A DNA stretch of 64,000 nucleotides from an uncultured Paracoccaceae bacterium. Its GTDB lineage: Bacteria > Pseudomonadota > Alphaproteobacteria > Rhodobacterales > Rhodobacteraceae. The notes beneath the pieces are model-generated. The model was not told where the DNA came from. It worked only from the letters and a program-made list of their open reading frames with translations, and did not search any database. The first letter of the stretch is position 1; every line of letters starts with the position of its first letter. The position numbers and the translations under genes were made by a program. This document shows, piece by piece, positions 39,094 to 48,430 of the stretch. The DNA lies in NCBI GenBank assembly GCA_937864535.1, contig CALMJS010000012.1, positions 62,001-126,000 on the forward strand, read 5' to 3'.

Positions 39094-39108
39094 TTAATTG
39101 GTCGTTAA
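39094..39108. promoter_or_regulatory. CtrA binding-site consensus
   Basis: TTAA-TTGGTCG-TTAA matches the TTAA-N7-TTAA consensus of the cell-cycle regulator CtrA exactly. It lies 47 bases upstream of the preferred start of the PAS protein and just past the regB stop, so it would serve the PAS gene. Confidence 0.65.
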
Positions 39109-39113
39109 GGCCA

Positions 39114-40481
39114 TCAGTTCTCGATCGGTCGGTTCTTGCCCAGCCCGCCGCCGCGCTGACCAAAGGCGGGGTCAATGGCCTCCCGTGGCCATTCCACCAC
39201 AACCATCGCGCCGCCATTTTGACCGCCGTTTGCAAAAGATAGCCGCGCACCGGACCGTTCTAGCAGTGTTTTCGCGATGAACAGTCCCAGCCCCATGCCC
39301 TCATAGCCGGGGCGCTGGGCGAGGTCCTCGGACTGACGGCGGCGTCTGACAAACGGGTCGCCGATGCGCCCGATAACGGTCGCGGGATAGCCCTTGCCGT
39401 CGTCGTTGATCCGCAGACTGACCGTCGTGTCGGTCCATGTCGTTTCAATCGCAACGCTGCTCTTGGCAAAGTCGACGGCGTTTTGAATGAGATTTCGGAG
39501 ACCGTGAATGATCTCGGGGCGTCGCTCGAGAATGGGTTGGCGGCCCGGATTGTCGGTGTCATCTGAAATCTTCAATGAAATCGACTTGCCACGATTGAAA
39601 TGCGGGTCCGCGGCCTCTCTGATGATGGCCTCTATCGGGGAACTGCGCAGATGGAGGTCATCCTTGCCCGCGCGGCCCATGGATCGCAATATATCGCGGC
39701 ACCTATCTGCTTGCGACGCTATGAGTTGTAGATCTTCGATCAGATCGGGCCTATCGGCCGCCTCATCCAGCAGTTCGCTGCTGACCAGCTTGATCGTGGC
39801 CAGCGGTGTTCCCAGTTCATGCGCGGCGGCGGCCACAACACCGCCAAGATCGGTTAGTTTCTGTTCGCGGGCCAGCGCCATCTGCGTCGCTAATAGCGCA
39901 TCCGCCATGTCGTGCATTTCCCGCGTGATCATGCGGGCATAGAGACCCAAAAACACGACCGAAACCGTCAGCGCGACCCACGCCCCAAAGCGGAAAATCA
40001 GCGGCATGGTCAGTTCTGTACCCAGTGCGGTGACCAGCGGCAGATGCCAGAACGCCAGTTCTGTGATGACGAGGATCGTCATGACGCCCAGCGCGGCCGT
40101 ATTTCGCAGACGCAGGAATGTCGCAGCTATCGTTACGGGGGCCAGCAGCAGAACCGCAAAGGGATTGTTCAGCCCGCCAGTCAGATAGAGCAGCAGCCCA
40201 AGCTGAAGCAGGTCGAACATCAGCATCATCAGGGCTTCGAATTCGGAGAGGCGTTTGTTTTCCGGAAAGACAAAGGTAAAAATGAGGTTGGCGATGATCG
40301 ACACGCCAACATTCATCACCGCCAGTCCGAGGGCGACCTGAATGTCGAATACAGTCACCGCAGCAGTCAGAGCGATCAGCTGGCCGATAATCGCGACCCA
40401 GCGCAACATCACCAGTGTCCGCAACTTGACCCAGTGGCTTCTCTCTCTTTCGTGAAAGGCCAAAGCCTGATCTTCGGTCAT
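39114..40481 (-). CDS. regB: Redox-sensing histidine kinase RegB (PrrB)
   Basis: A 455-residue sensor kinase with six predicted membrane spans in the first 185 residues. The ubiquinone-binding heptapeptide GGLNNPF is at residues 102-108, the H-box AHELGTPLATIKL has the phosphorylated His at 221, and the redox-active Cys is in ADRCRDI at 261. The C-terminal ATPase domain includes DDGKGYPATV and GMGLGLFIAKTLLE. It controls photosynthesis, respiration and nitrogen genes in response to oxygen. AAGGA lies before the chosen ATG. It is divergent from senC-regA, the classic layout. Confidence 0.95.
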   Translation of the reverse strand: MTEDQALAFHERERSHWVKLRTLVMLRWVAIIGQLIALTAAVTVFDIQVALGLAVMNVGVSIIANLIFTFVFPENKRLSEFEALMMLMFDLLQLGLLLYLTGGLNNPFAVLLLAPVTIAATFLRLRNTAALGVMTILVITELAFWHLPLVTALGTELTMPLIFRFGAWVALTVSVVFLGLYARMITREMHDMADALLATQMALAREQKLTDLGGVVAAAAHELGTPLATIKLVSSELLDEAADRPDLIEDLQLIASQADRCRDILRSMGRAGKDDLHLRSSPIEAIIREAADPHFNRGKSISLKISDDTDNPGRQPILERRPEIIHGLRNLIQNAVDFAKSSVAIETTWTDTTVSLRINDDGKGYPATVIGRIGDPFVRRRRQSEDLAQRPGYEGMGLGLFIAKTLLERSGARLSFANGGQNGGAMVVVEWPREAIDPAFGQRGGGLGKNRPIEN

Positions 40482-40562
40482 TTTCGGTCCTTTTTCCACG
40501 TTTGCAGCTATTGTTATTTCCGGTCCAAGCTACGATCAATGCGCCAACAAAGGAGAGTTCAC

Positions 40563-41186
40563 ATGGAAAAGAAACTCGCACTTGCTGCGGTATCCGTTGC
40601 GGCCCTGTTTGTCGCCGGAACGTGGGCGATGACGCAGATGAACAAATCTGACATGGATTTTGCGACCTGTGGCGCGGCGGCTGTCGCGGGCAGTGCGATT
40701 GGCGGTCCGTTTGAATTGATCGACAAGGACGGCAAAACCGTGACCGATGCGGACATCATCACGGGGCCGACGCTCTTGTATTTTGGCTATACGTTCTGCC
40801 CGGATGTGTGCCCGACGGATAACCTGCGCAACGCCGACGCCGTGCAACTCCTCGAAGATAAAGGGATTATGGTCACTCCGGTGTTCATTTCGATCGATCC
40901 GGCGCGGGACACGCCCCAAGTCGTGGGCGAGTTCGCCGATAATTTCCATCCTCGCATGATCGGCCTGACCGGGTCTGCGGAACAGGTTTCGGCAGCGTCG
41001 CTGGCCTATCGGACCTATTACAAGAAAGAGGAAACCGAGGACGAATATTACCTCATGGACCATTCGGTTCAGTCCTATTTCAATATTCCGGGCTATGGCG
41101 TGATCGACCTGTTCGGTCGCTCTGAAACGCCGCAAGAGGCTGCGGACCGGATGGCCTGTCTGATTGATATGACGTCTGAGAATTGA
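40563..41186 (+). CDS. senC: SCO1/SenC family copper chaperone (PrrC)
   Basis: A 207-residue protein with an N-terminal membrane anchor (about residues 4-22) and a periplasmic thioredoxin-like domain. The copper-binding CPDVC is at about residues 79-83, and the distal His lies in LMDHSVQSY. It delivers copper to cytochrome c oxidase and connects oxidase activity with the RegB signal in Rhodobacter. AAAGGAG precedes the ATG. It is 54 bases upstream of regA. Confidence 0.93.
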   Translation: MEKKLALAAVSVAALFVAGTWAMTQMNKSDMDFATCGAAAVAGSAIGGPFELIDKDGKTVTDADIITGPTLLYFGYTFCPDVCPTDNLRNADAVQLLEDKGIMVTPVFISIDPARDTPQVVGEFADNFHPRMIGLTGSAEQVSAASLAYRTYYKKEETEDEYYLMDHSVQSYFNIPGYGVIDLFGRSETPQEAADRMACLIDMTSEN

Positions 41187-41240
41187 CCTGAAGGCCCGCG
41201 AGGGCTACCTCTGGTTCACCCCAAGCATTAGGCGGACGTA

Positions 41241-41792
41241 ATGGATACCGAACTCCTCGATCTAGGCGAAGATAACACGCTCCTCTTGGTTGATGACGAT
41301 GAGGCATTTCTCAAACGTTTGGCCAAGGCCATGGAAAAGCGCGGGTTTGTCGTCGACACAGCAGGGAGCGTCGCCGCCGGCAAGGCCTGTGCTACGGCGC
41401 GTCCTCCTGCCTTTGCGGTTGTTGACCTGCGACTGGAGGATGGCAACGGGCTGGATGTGGTCGAAGCCCTCCGCGAGCGGCGTCCTGACAGCCGCGTGGT
41501 GGTTCTGACCGGATATGGGGCTATCGCGACCGCTGTTGCGGCAGTGAAAATCGGGGCAACGGATTATTTGTCGAAACCCGCGGATGCCGATGACATCATC
41601 AACGCGCTGTTGTCGCGCGGAGATGCTCTGCCGCCGCCGCCGGAAAACCCGATGAGCGCGGACCGCGTGCGCTGGGAACATATCCAGCGTGTTTACGAGT
41701 TGTGCGATCGGAACGTGTCTGAGACAGCGCGTCGTCTGAACATGCACCGGCGCACCCTGCAGCGTATTCTGGCGAAACGTAGCCCGAAATAA
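41241..41792 (+). CDS. regA: Redox response regulator RegA (PrrA/ActR)
   Basis: A 183-residue two-component regulator. The receiver domain has the acidic pocket VDDDE, phosphoacceptor Asp62 in VVDLRLEDG, Thr90 and Lys112. A proline-rich linker (PPPPENP) leads to a Fis-type helix-turn-helix, NVSETARRLNMHRRTLQRIL, whose sequence is nearly invariant in this family. It is phosphorylated by RegB. The gene abuts the convergent HD hydrolase stop with no gap; hvrA, which follows regA in Rhodobacter capsulatus, is absent. Confidence 0.96.
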   Translation: MDTELLDLGEDNTLLLVDDDEAFLKRLAKAMEKRGFVVDTAGSVAAGKACATARPPAFAVVDLRLEDGNGLDVVEALRERRPDSRVVVLTGYGAIATAVAAVKIGATDYLSKPADADDIINALLSRGDALPPPPENPMSADRVRWEHIQRVYELCDRNVSETARRLNMHRRTLQRILAKRSPK

Positions 41793-42386
41793 TTAGCGCA
41801 GCGCGTCGAGGAGTTCTGCATGCCGCGCGAGGTAGTCCGCGCGGACCTCGACGGGGGGCCGCAGTTTCAGTTCCAGACGCGCGGCCAACTCCCGGTCGAT
41901 CTTGCCAAAGAATTTGTCGGCCTCGGCTTCGCTAAAGCCAGCCAAACGGGTTGCCTCTAGCCATGCGCTGACCAGATCGGCGCGTTTGATCTGTTTCTTG
42001 ATCAGCGCGGGCACCTTGGCCGGTAGGCCAAAGCGAACATGGATCGCCGTGGTCAGCCTGTCGTCTAAATCCTTGTAATCAGGGCCTACCGCCGCCTTGA
42101 CCGGGCTGATCATATCGCCGATGACGTATTCAGGGGCATCATGCAACAGCGCGGCCAGCCGCCATTTGGGCGCGACCCCCGCGTTTTGCAGCCCGAAAAT
42201 CTGCTCGACCAAGAGCGAATGTTCCGCGACCGAATAGGGCCAGTCCCCGATCGTCTGGCCGTTCCAACGCGCGACAAAGGCCAACCCATGCGCGATGTCC
42301 TGAATTTCGATGTCCATTGGTGTGGGGTCCAACAGATCGAGCCGCCGACCGGATAACATTCTCTGCCAAGCCCGCGGCTGTTTCAT
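41793..42386 (-). CDS. HD-domain hydrolase (YfbR-like)
   Basis: A 197-residue HD phosphohydrolase. SVAEHSLLVEQI carries the first metal His, LAALLHDAPEYVIGDM holds the HD pair (about residues 110-125), and KRADLVSAWLEA the last Asp. YfbR relatives are deoxynucleoside 5'-monophosphatases, but the family is broad. It lies between regA and ahcY on the other strand. Confidence 0.85.
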   Translation of the reverse strand: MKQPRAWQRMLSGRRLDLLDPTPMDIEIQDIAHGLAFVARWNGQTIGDWPYSVAEHSLLVEQIFGLQNAGVAPKWRLAALLHDAPEYVIGDMISPVKAAVGPDYKDLDDRLTTAIHVRFGLPAKVPALIKKQIKRADLVSAWLEATRLAGFSEAEADKFFGKIDRELAARLELKLRPPVEVRADYLARHAELLDALR

Positions 42387-42392
42387 GTAAAT

Positions 42393-42466
42393 GCCCCTCT
42401 TTTTCCGCCGTTTGTAGGGGCTATTGCCTAATGTTGTCGAGTCGGGGTCAGAGTGCTATCTGACCC
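42393..42466 (+). ncRNA. Structured leader of ahcY (possible cis-regulatory RNA)
   Basis: Two perfect stems lie in the 106-base gap before ahcY. The first is GCCCCT ... AGGGGC (42393-42398 with 42416-42421). The second is GGGTCAG-(8)-CTGACCC (42445-42451 with 42460-42466), ending 26 bases before the ATG. SAH- and SAM-binding riboswitches control this pathway in other bacteria, but I could not match the known consensus motifs, so this is structure only. A protein operator is an alternative. Confidence 0.35.
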
Positions 42467-42492
42467 GCAACAGTGAAATAGGAGTGTGCCAC

Positions 42493-43881
42493 ATGGCCAA
42501 GGACTACGTCGTCAAGGATATCTCTCTCGCCGCCTTTGGCCGCAAAGAGCTGGATATTGCTGAAACCGAAATGCCCGGCCTGATGGCGCTCCGCGCCGAG
42601 TACGGTGAGAGCAAGCCTCTGACAGGCGCGCGGATTGTCGGGTCGCTGCATATGACCATCCAGACCGCTGTGCTGATCGAAACGCTGGTCGCGCTGGGCG
42701 CGGATGTGCGCTGGGCGTCCTGCAACATTTTCTCGACCCAGGATCACGCTGCTGCGGCCATCGCCGAGGCTGGCATTCCGGTCTTTGCGATCAAGGGCCA
42801 GTCGCTGGAAGAGCATTGGGACTACCTCGACAAATCCTTCATGTTCCCCGAGGGCGCGAACATGATCCTCGACGATGGTGGCGATGCGACCCTCTATGTG
42901 TTGCTGGGCGCTCGCGCCGAGGCTGGCGAGGATATCATTCCCGTCCCGCAGTCCGAAGAAGAGGCCGTGATCAAGGCGCAGATCGCCAAACGCATGAAGG
43001 CCTCGCCGGGCTGGTTCACCAAAACCAAAGAAGCCATCAAAGGCGTCTCCGAAGAGACCACGACCGGCGTTCACCGTCTCTATGACCTGCACAAGCAAGG
43101 CCGCCTGCCCTTCCCTGCGATCAACGTGAACGACTCGGTTACCAAGTCCAAGTTCGACAACAAATACGGCTGCAAGGAATCGCTGGTCGACGGTATCCGC
43201 CGCGCGACCGATACCATGATGGCCGGTAAGGTCGCAGTCGTCTGCGGGTATGGCGATGTGGGCAAGGGCTCTGCCGCGTCGCTGCGCGGTGCCGGTGCCC
43301 GCGTCAAGGTGACCGAGGTTGATCCGATTTGCGCCCTTCAGGCCGCTATGGACGGGTTCGAGGTTGTCGTGCTGGAGGATGTTGTCGATAGCGCCGACAT
43401 CTTTATCACCACGACCGGAAACCGCGACATCATCCGCATCGAACACATGCGCGAGATGAAGAACATGGCGATCGTCGGGAACATCGGCCACTTTGACAAT
43501 GAAATCCAGGTTGCCGCGCTCAAGAACCACAAGTGGACCAACATCAAGGATCAGGTCGATATGATCGAAATGCCCTCGGGCAATAAGATCATTCTGTTGT
43601 CCGAAGGCCGCCTGCTGAACCTTGGCAACGCGACTGGCCACCCGTCGTTTGTGATGTCCGCCTCCTTTACCAATCAGGTGCTGGCGCAGATCGAACTCTG
43701 GACCAAGGGCGACGAATACCAGCCCGGCGTTTACATTCTGCCCAAGCATTTGGACGAAAAGGTTGCCCGTCTGCACCTCGACCGGATCGGTGTGAAACTG
43801 ACCACGCTGTCCAAGGCGCAGGCCGACTATATCGGCGTCACCGTCGAAGGCCCGTTCAAGCCGGAACACTATCGCTATTAA
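42493..43881 (+). CDS. ahcY: S-adenosylhomocysteine hydrolase (adenosylhomocysteinase)
   Basis: A 462-residue NAD-dependent enzyme that splits SAH into adenosine and homocysteine, keeping methylation reactions going. It has [12 protein letters not shown] and [16 protein letters not shown], the NAD-binding [17 protein letters not shown] at about residues 248-264, [13 protein letters not shown], and the C-terminal KPEHYRY with conserved Lys and Tyr. The ATG is preceded by TAGGAG at 8 bases. It lies beside the regBA locus as in Rhodobacter. Confidence 0.97.
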   Translation: MAKDYVVKDISLAAFGRKELDIAETEMPGLMALRAEYGESKPLTGARIVGSLHMTIQTAVLIETLVALGADVRWASCNIFSTQDHAAAAIAEAGIPVFAIKGQSLEEHWDYLDKSFMFPEGANMILDDGGDATLYVLLGARAEAGEDIIPVPQSEEEAVIKAQIAKRMKASPGWFTKTKEAIKGVSEETTTGVHRLYDLHKQGRLPFPAINVNDSVTKSKFDNKYGCKESLVDGIRRATDTMMAGKVAVVCGYGDVGKGSAASLRGAGARVKVTEVDPICALQAAMDGFEVVVLEDVVDSADIFITTTGNRDIIRIEHMREMKNMAIVGNIGHFDNEIQVAALKNHKWTNIKDQVDMIEMPSGNKIILLSEGRLLNLGNATGHPSFVMSASFTNQVLAQIELWTKGDEYQPGVYILPKHLDEKVARLHLDRIGVKLTTLSKAQADYIGVTVEGPFKPEHYRY

Positions 43882-43888
43882 TCGATCT

Positions 43889-43910
43889 GGGCGCCTGCGG
43901 GCGCCCTTTT
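43889..43910 (+). terminator. Intrinsic terminator of ahcY
   Basis: GGGCGCC-TGCG-GGCGCCC followed by TTTT, starting eight bases after the ahcY stop. This is a textbook rho-independent terminator. Confidence 0.92.
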
Positions 43911-43925
43911 CGTCTTGGGGGCGCT

Positions 43926-44267
43926 ATGGGAAAACGCGACGAACTTATTGAAAAATACGCGATAGATTTGCGGACCAAATGCGGAATGGAGCCGGATATG
44001 TCCCTGTTGACGCAGGTCACACTGGGCTGCGGTCCGGCGATCTATAGTACAGAGTTCAATACGATTTCCTCTGAAAACCCTGACGATATCGAGGCCATCA
44101 AAAGCAATTTTTTGATGAAAAAACTGGGGCTTAGAGACAGTGCAGAGCTAACCGACGCGATCAGGTCCGTGCTTGAGGTCTATGGTCGCGGGGAGCCGCT
44201 GAAATATCGCGCCGTGGTCTATTACATGTTGACCAAATACTTTGGCAAAGAGTCCCATTATCAGTGA
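43926..44267 (+). CDS. DUF2853 family protein
   Basis: A 113-residue all-helical, soluble protein with the family pattern KYAIDLRTKCGMEPDMSLL near the N terminus and YRAVVYYMLTKYFGKE near the C terminus. The family is structurally known but has no assigned function. It follows the ahcY terminator by 15 bases, so it is probably expressed from its own weak promoter or by read-through. The 142 bases after it show nothing I can name. Confidence 0.8.
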   Translation: MGKRDELIEKYAIDLRTKCGMEPDMSLLTQVTLGCGPAIYSTEFNTISSENPDDIEAIKSNFLMKKLGLRDSAELTDAIRSVLEVYGRGEPLKYRAVVYYMLTKYFGKESHYQ

Positions 44268-44409
44268 AGCCGACGCGCTATTAATGAAAATGATCAGGGC
44301 TTTACCTTTGTAACAGCCCCCTCGTTTTTCTAAGCTGACCCATGTGGAAGCGCGTGGGAGCGCATATCGGGTGAGAGGGGCCTGCCAGATCTGGTGGGCC
44401 CCATCCTTG

Positions 44410-44805
44410 TCAGAAACTGTTCAAGAGCGCGCCCATCAGCAGGCACCCGATGACGGCATAGCCGCCGTCGATCATGGACAGCATAAACGGCCGCATCCCG
44501 TAGGCATTGTTGATCACAACCCATGGGGCGATGAAAAACGCGCCGATCCCCAATCCGGCAACTGCCCCGCCGCCGATGGTTACGATGCCGGACATGGCGA
44601 AAATATGCCGCATCATCCCGGCAACCAAAATCATACAGAGCGCCGACAGCAAGAATGGCAGCGGGCTACCGCCGTTCTTGGGCTTGCCGTTTTCGTCGCA
44701 TTCGATCCCGGATGCAGCGAGCCATTGTTTCGACAGTGTCATGTAATGGATCGCGCCGTAGACCCAGCCGACCGCAGCGGCGACCAACACGTTGATGAAT
44801 TCCAT
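44410..44805 (-). CDS. DUF1761 family membrane protein
   Basis: A 131-residue protein with four hydrophobic segments (about residues 3-20, 48-66, 73-95 and 108-128). It opens EFINVLVAAAVGWVYGAIHY, resembling DUF1761 membrane proteins. AGGAGGG lies 6 bases before the chosen ATG; an ATG nine codons upstream is poorer. Function is unknown and it is transcribed alone. Confidence 0.75.
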   Translation of the reverse strand: MEFINVLVAAAVGWVYGAIHYMTLSKQWLAASGIECDENGKPKNGGSPLPFLLSALCMILVAGMMRHIFAMSGIVTIGGGAVAGLGIGAFFIAPWVVINNAYGMRPFMLSMIDGGYAVIGCLLMGALLNSF

Positions 44806-44858
44806 AGCGTCCCTCCTGTTCGCATGGGTCAACCATGACAGGAGGCTGGCAGTCTTGG

Positions 44859-45275
44859 CTAGGATAATTCACCCAGCTGGCAGATGAGGTCCCATTCCGC
44901 TGGCGTCACCGGCTGCACCGACAGACGCGAGTTCTTGACCAGAACCATCTCGGCCAACTCGGGCGTCGCCTTGATCTGATCGAGGCTCACCGCGCGCGGC
45001 AGCGGCTGAACGGCTCGCACATCAACACAGTCCCAGCGCGGGTCGTCGGTGGTACTATCGGGATGGCTGGTGGCGCAAACCTCTAGGATACCAACGATTT
45101 CAAGCCCTTGCCGAGAATGGTAAAAGAATCCTTTGTCGCCAATCTGCATCGACCGCATGTTATTGCGGGCCTGATAATTGCGGACGCCGGACCATTCTTC
45201 GCCAGAGGGGCCTTTGGCGGTCAGGTGCGACCAGCCAAAGACATCCGGTTCGGATTTCAACAGCCAATAGGCCAT
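44859..45275 (-). CDS. EVE-domain (PUA-like) protein
   Basis: A 138-residue single EVE domain: YWLLKSEPDVFGWSHL at the N terminus, then GVRNYQARNNMRSM and GDKGFFYHS. These proteins share the PUA/YTH fold and bind modified bases in nucleic acids; some family members read modified cytosine or adenine. It overlaps the yciI-like gene by one base (TGATG) in the tsaD-gpsA operon. Confidence 0.88.
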   Translation of the reverse strand: MAYWLLKSEPDVFGWSHLTAKGPSGEEWSGVRNYQARNNMRSMQIGDKGFFYHSRQGLEIVGILEVCATSHPDSTTDDPRWDCVDVRAVQPLPRAVSLDQIKATPELAEMVLVKNSRLSVQPVTPAEWDLICQLGELS

Positions 45276-45547
45276 CAGCCGATGACCTTTTTCCATTCTT
45301 CGATGCGGACCTTTTCGAACAGGCCAGCCTTGGCGTAGGGATCGTTTTCCGCCCATGCGATCGCAGCGGCCCGATCCGCCACGTCCAGAACGATCAGCGA
45401 CCCGTGCATCTGGCCGTCTTCGTTCAGAAACGGGCCCGCCATTTCGACGACGCCGGTTTCCTTGATATAGGCCAGATGGGCGTCACGGGTGTCCAGACGG
45501 GTTTGAAGAGCGCCGTCCTTGTCTTTGGTGATGATGGTGAAACGCAT
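45275..45547 (-). CDS. YciI-like protein
   Basis: A 90-residue ferredoxin-like alpha/beta protein with the pattern RDAHLAYIKET ... GPFL ... GSLIVLDVADRAAAIAWAENDPYAKAG of the YCII family, given here by segments. The conserved His and Asp may form an active site, and a few members are hydrolases, but function is largely unknown. It starts directly after gpsA (TAAATG). Confidence 0.88.
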   Translation of the reverse strand: MRFTIITKDKDGALQTRLDTRDAHLAYIKETGVVEMAGPFLNEDGQMHGSLIVLDVADRAAAIAWAENDPYAKAGLFEKVRIEEWKKVIG

Positions 45548-46507
45548 TTATTCCTCCTTTAGGGAACGAGAAAACAGCCATTGGATCGCCTCGGCAACGC
45601 TGGCCTTTTTCGCCAATATGCCCGCCAAGGCGGTCACAATAGGCATATCAATGCCGCGTTCGCGGGCCAGTCGGGCAACGGCATGGGTGGTTGCCACACC
45701 TTCGACGGTGATTGCGGTGTCAAACGGCTCTGACCGGCCCAAGGCCAGACCATAGCGATAGTTGCGGGATTTTTCCGACGTGCAGGTCAGCACCAGATCG
45801 CCAAACCCCGATAGCCCCATCAGCGTCTCTGCCCGACCGCCCAGCGCCTCGGCCAGTCGCATCATCTCGGCCATTCCGCGCGTCATGAGTGCTGCGCGCG
45901 CGCTTTCACCCATGCTGTCGCCGATACAGGCCCCGCAGGCAATGGCCATGACGTTCTTGAGCGATCCGCCAAGCTCGGCGCCGATCACATCCGTTGTCCG
46001 GTAAATCCGCAGGTTTCCGGTCGACAGATCCTGTTGCAGGGTTTGGCCGCGATCCGCATTGGCGCAGGCCAGCGTCAGCGCGGTGGGCAGGTTATTGGCG
46101 ATGTCGATGGCAAAGCTGGGACCGGTCAAAACGGCCGCGGTCGCGTCCGGTGCCAGATCCGAAATCGCCGTGGCGGTTCCGGTTAATGTCGTCAGGTCGA
46201 TCCCCTTGGCGCAGGACACCACCGATTTGCCAGCCAACCGTTCGCGATGGGTTTCGACAAAGCCGCGGATTTGCTGGGCCGGAATGGCGAGCAGGATGGT
46301 ATCTGCCGCAAAAACAGTGTCCAAATCAGCGGTAATCGCAATATTTTGCGACAGCCTGATGCCCGATAGTTTGCCTGTCACGCGGGTTTTTGCCAAATCG
46401 ACAGCCACGCTTTCATCCCGCATCCAGAGCGTCACCGGCCCCTTATTGGCTAAGGAAACCGCCAATCCCGTTCCAAAGGCCCCTGCCCCCGCGATCGCGA
46501 TTGTCAT
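45548..46507 (-). CDS. gpsA: Glycerol-3-phosphate dehydrogenase [NAD(P)+]
   Basis: A 319-residue enzyme that makes sn-glycerol 3-phosphate for phospholipids. [14 protein letters not shown] at about residues 6-19 binds NAD(P), SCAKGIDL carries the catalytic Lys region, and [16 protein letters not shown] and [12 protein letters not shown] follow. The open frame extends far upstream, but the family start and a four-base overlap with tsaD (ATGA) fix it here. Confidence 0.95.
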   Translation of the reverse strand: MTIAIAGAGAFGTGLAVSLANKGPVTLWMRDESVAVDLAKTRVTGKLSGIRLSQNIAITADLDTVFAADTILLAIPAQQIRGFVETHRERLAGKSVVSCAKGIDLTTLTGTATAISDLAPDATAAVLTGPSFAIDIANNLPTALTLACANADRGQTLQQDLSTGNLRIYRTTDVIGAELGGSLKNVMAIACGACIGDSMGESARAALMTRGMAEMMRLAEALGGRAETLMGLSGFGDLVLTCTSEKSRNYRYGLALGRSEPFDTAITVEGVATTHAVARLARERGIDMPIVTALAGILAKKASVAEAIQWLFSRSLKEE

Positions 46508-47595
46508 GCTTTGGCCCCCTTTTTCCCGGAGCCGAGCATGCTGGGCGCCGCCGTATCCAGCGGCCATCGGGGCCGCGCACTCAGGGTCAGGTCGTCGATT
46601 TGACCGGCCTGCATTCTGACGCCACCCGCATATGCAATCATCGCCGCATTGTCTGTGCAAAGTCGTAGCGGCGGCGCAATAAACTGTGTCTGGGTGTTCG
46701 CGCATAACGATTGGAGAGCGTGACGGATAGGGCCGTTGGCGGCGACACCGCCCGCAATGGCAAAGCTGCGCACTGCTGGCGAGATATCGAAATAGCTGTC
46801 CAGAGCCCGACGGGTTTTCTCCGTCAGGATATCGCATACGGCATCCTGAAATCCTGCGGCCAGATCTGCCTGATCCTGCGTGGTCAGGCCCCCTTTTTCG
46901 GCGATGACGCTATCGCGTGACCGTAGCATCGCAGTTTTCAGCCCGGAAAAGGACATGTCGCAGCCCGGCCGATCCAAGAGCGGCCTAGGCAAGGCAAAGC
47001 GGCGAGGGTCGCCATTCTGGCCGACCCGCTCGACATGCGGCCCGCCCGGTTGCGGCAGGCCCAGCAATCGCGCGGTTTTGTCAAACGCCTCGCCCGGGGC
47101 ATCGTCAATCGTGCCGCCGATCCGACGGAAAGTGTCCGGCCCCTCGACGATCAGGAATTGGCAATGGCCGCCGGACACCAGCAGCATCAGATAGGGATAG
47201 GGCACGCCATCGGTCAGTCGCGGCGTCAGGGCGTGCCCTGCGAGGTGATTGACGCCGATCAACGGCAGCCCGGTCGCCGCAGACAGCCCCTTGGCGCACA
47301 TCACACCGGACAGAACCCCGCCGATCAGCCCCGGCCCAGCGGTCACGGCGATGCCATCGATATCACGCAGGGTGACAGAGGCCTCTGCCAGCGCCTGTTC
47401 GACGCAGTGGTCCACCCGTTCCGCATGGGCTCGCGCGGCGATTTCAGGCACCACGCCGCCAAAATCGGCGTGTAGATCGTTCTGCCCCATCACAACGGAC
47501 GACAGTACCTGTCCAGCATCGGACACGCGGACGACGGCGGCGGCGGTGTCGTCGCAGCTACTCTCGATTCCCAGAATTGTAATTGTCTGTGTCAT
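46504..47595 (-). CDS. tsaD: tRNA N6-adenosine threonylcarbamoyltransferase TsaD
   Basis: About 363 residues; the catalytic subunit for t6A37 formation. [15 protein letters not shown] is at the N terminus, the metal site [11 protein letters not shown] lies near residue 110, and [13 protein letters not shown] and [10 protein letters not shown] follow. It would act with the TsaE encoded at 36.9-37.4 kb. Start chosen at MTQTITIL; an ATG seven codons earlier, which overlaps nothing, is possible. Confidence 0.95.
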   Translation of the reverse strand: MTQTITILGIESSCDDTAAAVVRVSDAGQVLSSVVMGQNDLHADFGGVVPEIAARAHAERVDHCVEQALAEASVTLRDIDGIAVTAGPGLIGGVLSGVMCAKGLSAATGLPLIGVNHLAGHALTPRLTDGVPYPYLMLLVSGGHCQFLIVEGPDTFRRIGGTIDDAPGEAFDKTARLLGLPQPGGPHVERVGQNGDPRRFALPRPLLDRPGCDMSFSGLKTAMLRSRDSVIAEKGGLTTQDQADLAAGFQDAVCDILTEKTRRALDSYFDISPAVRSFAIAGGVAANGPIRHALQSLCANTQTQFIAPPLRLCTDNAAMIAYAGGVRMQAGQIDDLTLSARPRWPLDTAAPSMLGSGKKGAKA

Positions 47596-47664
47596 GGGGT
47601 CCGGTTGCACATTCATGAAAGGCAGGTAACATTTGGCGAGCCCCTGAACAATGCCGGAGCACAG

Positions 47665-48372
47665 ATGCCCATACTGTTGTTGACCCGGCCCGAACCGGCT
47701 TCGTCACAGGTTTTGTCGCTCATCCGGCAAGCGGTGCCGGATGTCCACGCGATCATTTCTCCGGCCTTTGAAATTGTCACTCTGGCGGCCGAGCTGCCCC
47801 TGAATCTCATGCAAATCGTGCTGACATCGGCGACTGGCGCTGCGCAAGCTGCGCGTTTGGGCGTGGCCGCTGGGACAAAGGCATGGTGTGTCGGCGACAA
47901 AACAGCCGCTGCGGCGCGGTCTGCCGGGTTCGACGCTGTATCTGCGGGTCGCGATGCGCAGAGCTTGATCGAGATGATCCGGACCGATCCAGAGGCAGAG
48001 AGCCTGTGTCACATTCGCGGTGTCCATAGCCGCGGTGATGTCGCGCAGCACCTCACGGCGCTGGGCAAGGCTTGCAGCGAAGTGATCGCCTATGATCAGC
48101 GCCCATGTCCCCTGACCCGCGAGGCGGTTCAGGCGCTAACCTCTCAGACGCCGGTGGTCCTGCCGTTGTTTTCACCGCGCACCGCCGATCTGATTGCGTG
48201 CCGGCCTACCTGCCCTTTGACCATCGTCGCCATGAGCGAGGCCGTGGCAGAACAGGCTGCCCGCCTTGGGCCGCAGCGCGTCGTTGTGGCGCAAAGTCCA
48301 AATAGCGCGGACATGATTGCGGCGACCTGTCGCTTGCTGATCGAACAAACTAGGGGTCCTGCTTCCTTGTGA
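47665..48372 (+). CDS. hemD: Uroporphyrinogen-III synthase
   Basis: A 235-residue protein with the low-conservation two-domain HemD pattern: [10 protein letters not shown] at the N terminus, [15 protein letters not shown], then [23 protein letters not shown] described by its ends, and the linker [10 protein letters not shown]. It cyclises hydroxymethylbilane into uroporphyrinogen III. GGAGC lies before the ATG. The gene is divergent from tsaD and leads hemX/hemY-like genes, the hemDXY arrangement. Confidence 0.88.
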   Translation: MPILLLTRPEPASSQVLSLIRQAVPDVHAIISPAFEIVTLAAELPLNLMQIVLTSATGAAQAARLGVAAGTKAWCVGDKTAAAARSAGFDAVSAGRDAQSLIEMIRTDPEAESLCHIRGVHSRGDVAQHLTALGKACSEVIAYDQRPCPLTREAVQALTSQTPVVLPLFSPRTADLIACRPTCPLTIVAMSEAVAEQAARLGPQRVVVAQSPNSADMIAATCRLLIEQTRGPASL

Positions 48373-48430
48373 CTTGGAGCGGAGGTGACTACGTTCGTCC
48401 GGTAAAGAGACTGCATTGCGGGGATTCGTT

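Noticed and set aside
42445-42492. Assignment of the ahcY leader to the SAM/SAH or SAH riboswitch families
   Set aside because: The conserved bases of those motifs, as I remember them, are missing and the loop does not pair with the ribosome-binding region.
42448-43869. A 473-codon minus-strand open frame antisense to ahcY
   Set aside because: ahcY is certain; the antisense protein is a composition artefact rich in His, Gly and Asp.
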